Notes under the pieces: model-generated
The model's input: the letters and a program-made list of their open reading frames with translations, nothing else
Databases searched by the model: none
What the model was told of the DNA's origin: nothing
Shown here: piece by piece, positions 5,460 to 5,977 of the stretch
How positions within the stretch are numbered: the first letter of the stretch is position 1
How the letters are laid out: the number at the start of each line of letters is the position of its first letter
Made by a program: the position numbers and the translations under genes
DNA from: Gemmatimonadota bacterium
GTDB lineage: Bacteria; Gemmatimonadota; Gemmatimonadetes; Gemmatimonadales; GWC2-71-9
Assembly: GCA_029884275.1 (NCBI GenBank)
Contig: JAOUIC010000122.1
Location: forward strand, 1-5,977
Reading direction: 5' to 3'
Length of the DNA stretch: 5,977 bases

Positions 5460-5977
5460 CTACAACAGCTTCGTGATCCACTCCCCCACGAAATACCCCA
5501 CCCCGGCCACGCCCAGCCCCACTAGGAACATGTCCATCCCCGACCGGATGACACCCCGGCCGGTGAAGATGCTCCGCGCGCCTCCGACGCCGAAGTGCGC
5601 CAGCATCGAGATAGCGAAGCTGCTCCAGATGGCCGAGGCTCCGCTGGTGACCAGGAACGGCGCCACCGGGATGAAGGCCCCCACCGCCGTGGCGGTTCCC
5701 GTGATCCATGCCTCGCGGACGGGCGTGCTCGACGGCTCACCGATGCCAAGCTCCTCCCGCACCTTTTCCGTCAGGGCCCGCTCCGGGTCCCGCATCACCT
5801 GCGCGGCGAGTTCCCCGGCCTGCGCGGCTGGAACGCCCTTGGCCTGATAGAGCAGCGAAAGTTCCTCCCGCTCCAGCTCCGGCATCAGCCGGATCTCGTC
5901 GCGCTCCATGGAGATCTCGTGCTCGTGCACCTCACGCTCGCTCTTGGCCGCGAGGTACCCGGACGATCCCATCGAGA
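5460..5977 (-). CDS. VIT1/CCC1-family iron/manganese transporter, N-terminus cut by window edge
   Basis: Membrane transporter, probably moving Fe2+ or Mn2+ out of the cytoplasm in exchange for protons, as known for this family. Only the C-terminal 171 residues are present; the frame stays open to the right edge. Numbering from the Met at 5972-5970: SMGSSGYLAAKSERE matches the end of VIT TM2, so this Met is internal, not the start. Next comes a Glu-rich cytoplasmic helical domain (about 12-78, with ERDEI, MPELEREEL and MRDPE), the usual metal-binding domain between TM2 and TM3. Three hydrophobic helices follow at about 87-109, 112-136 and 145-168, with the family-like GAFIPVAPF (98-106) and FTGRG (136-140). 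The gene ends with TAG at 5462-5460, convergent with the glycosidase gene. The missing part should hold TM1, most of TM2 and any N-terminal fusion; a ferritin-like domain, as in MbfA-type proteins, cannot be ruled out. Metal specificity is inferred from family only. Confidence 0.9.
   Translation of the reverse strand, partial: SMGSSGYLAAKSEREVHEHEISMERDEIRLMPELEREELSLLYQAKGVPAAQAGELAAQVMRDPERALTEKVREELGIGEPSSTPVREAWITGTATAVGAFIPVAPFLVTSGASAIWSSFAISMLAHFGVGGARSIFTGRGVIRSGMDMFLVGLGVAGVGYFVGEWITKLL

Overview
This 5,977-base window is ordinary-looking, GC-rich, gene-dense bacterial chromosome. It holds five protein genes and no RNA genes, mobile elements or CRISPR array. The strong G/C third-position bias, a Sec signal peptide ending in an Ala run followed by Gln, and a leucyl-tRNA synthetase with HVGN / GIHSEN active-site motifs would fit a free-living didermal bacterium of a Gemmatimonadota-like lineage. 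That taxonomic guess is inference from general familiarity and was not tested.

Layout. (1) Bases 1-934, minus strand: N-terminal 311 codons of a methyl-accepting chemotaxis protein whose C-terminus lies beyond the left edge. It has two membrane helices joined by a loop of only about nine residues, so it has no periplasmic ligand domain. (2) Bases 935-1044: a 110-bp divergent intergenic region with a G-run/C-run inverted repeat and a possible leaderless promoter for leuS. (3) Bases 1045-3480, plus strand: complete leuS, the essential leucyl-tRNA synthetase, with an intact editing domain, two four-Cys zinc sites and a canonical KMSKS loop, but no leucine-specific insertion. (4) Bases 3481-3581: a perfect 7-bp GC hairpin plus a candidate promoter for the next operon. 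(5) Bases 3582-4490 and 4487-5416, plus strand: a two-gene operon overlapping by GTGA. It encodes an unrecognised secreted helical protein with four spaced cysteines and a membrane-anchored phosphodiester glycosidase (NAGPA/DUF2233) family protein. (6) Bases 5417-5459: a short convergent intergenic region with a 6-bp hairpin. (7) Bases 5460-5977, minus strand: the C-terminal 171 codons of a VIT1/CCC1-type iron/manganese transporter, cut by the right edge.

The genes do not form a single pathway. leuS is housekeeping; the chemoreceptor and VIT transporter are separate transcription units read in the opposite direction. The only pair likely to work together is the secreted helical protein and the phosphodiester glycosidase. 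No stretch longer than about 110 bases lacks a gene. I see no strong evidence for a wholly new system. The most unusual points are the leuS active-site variants and start context, the chemoreceptor architecture, and the uncharacterised secreted pair.
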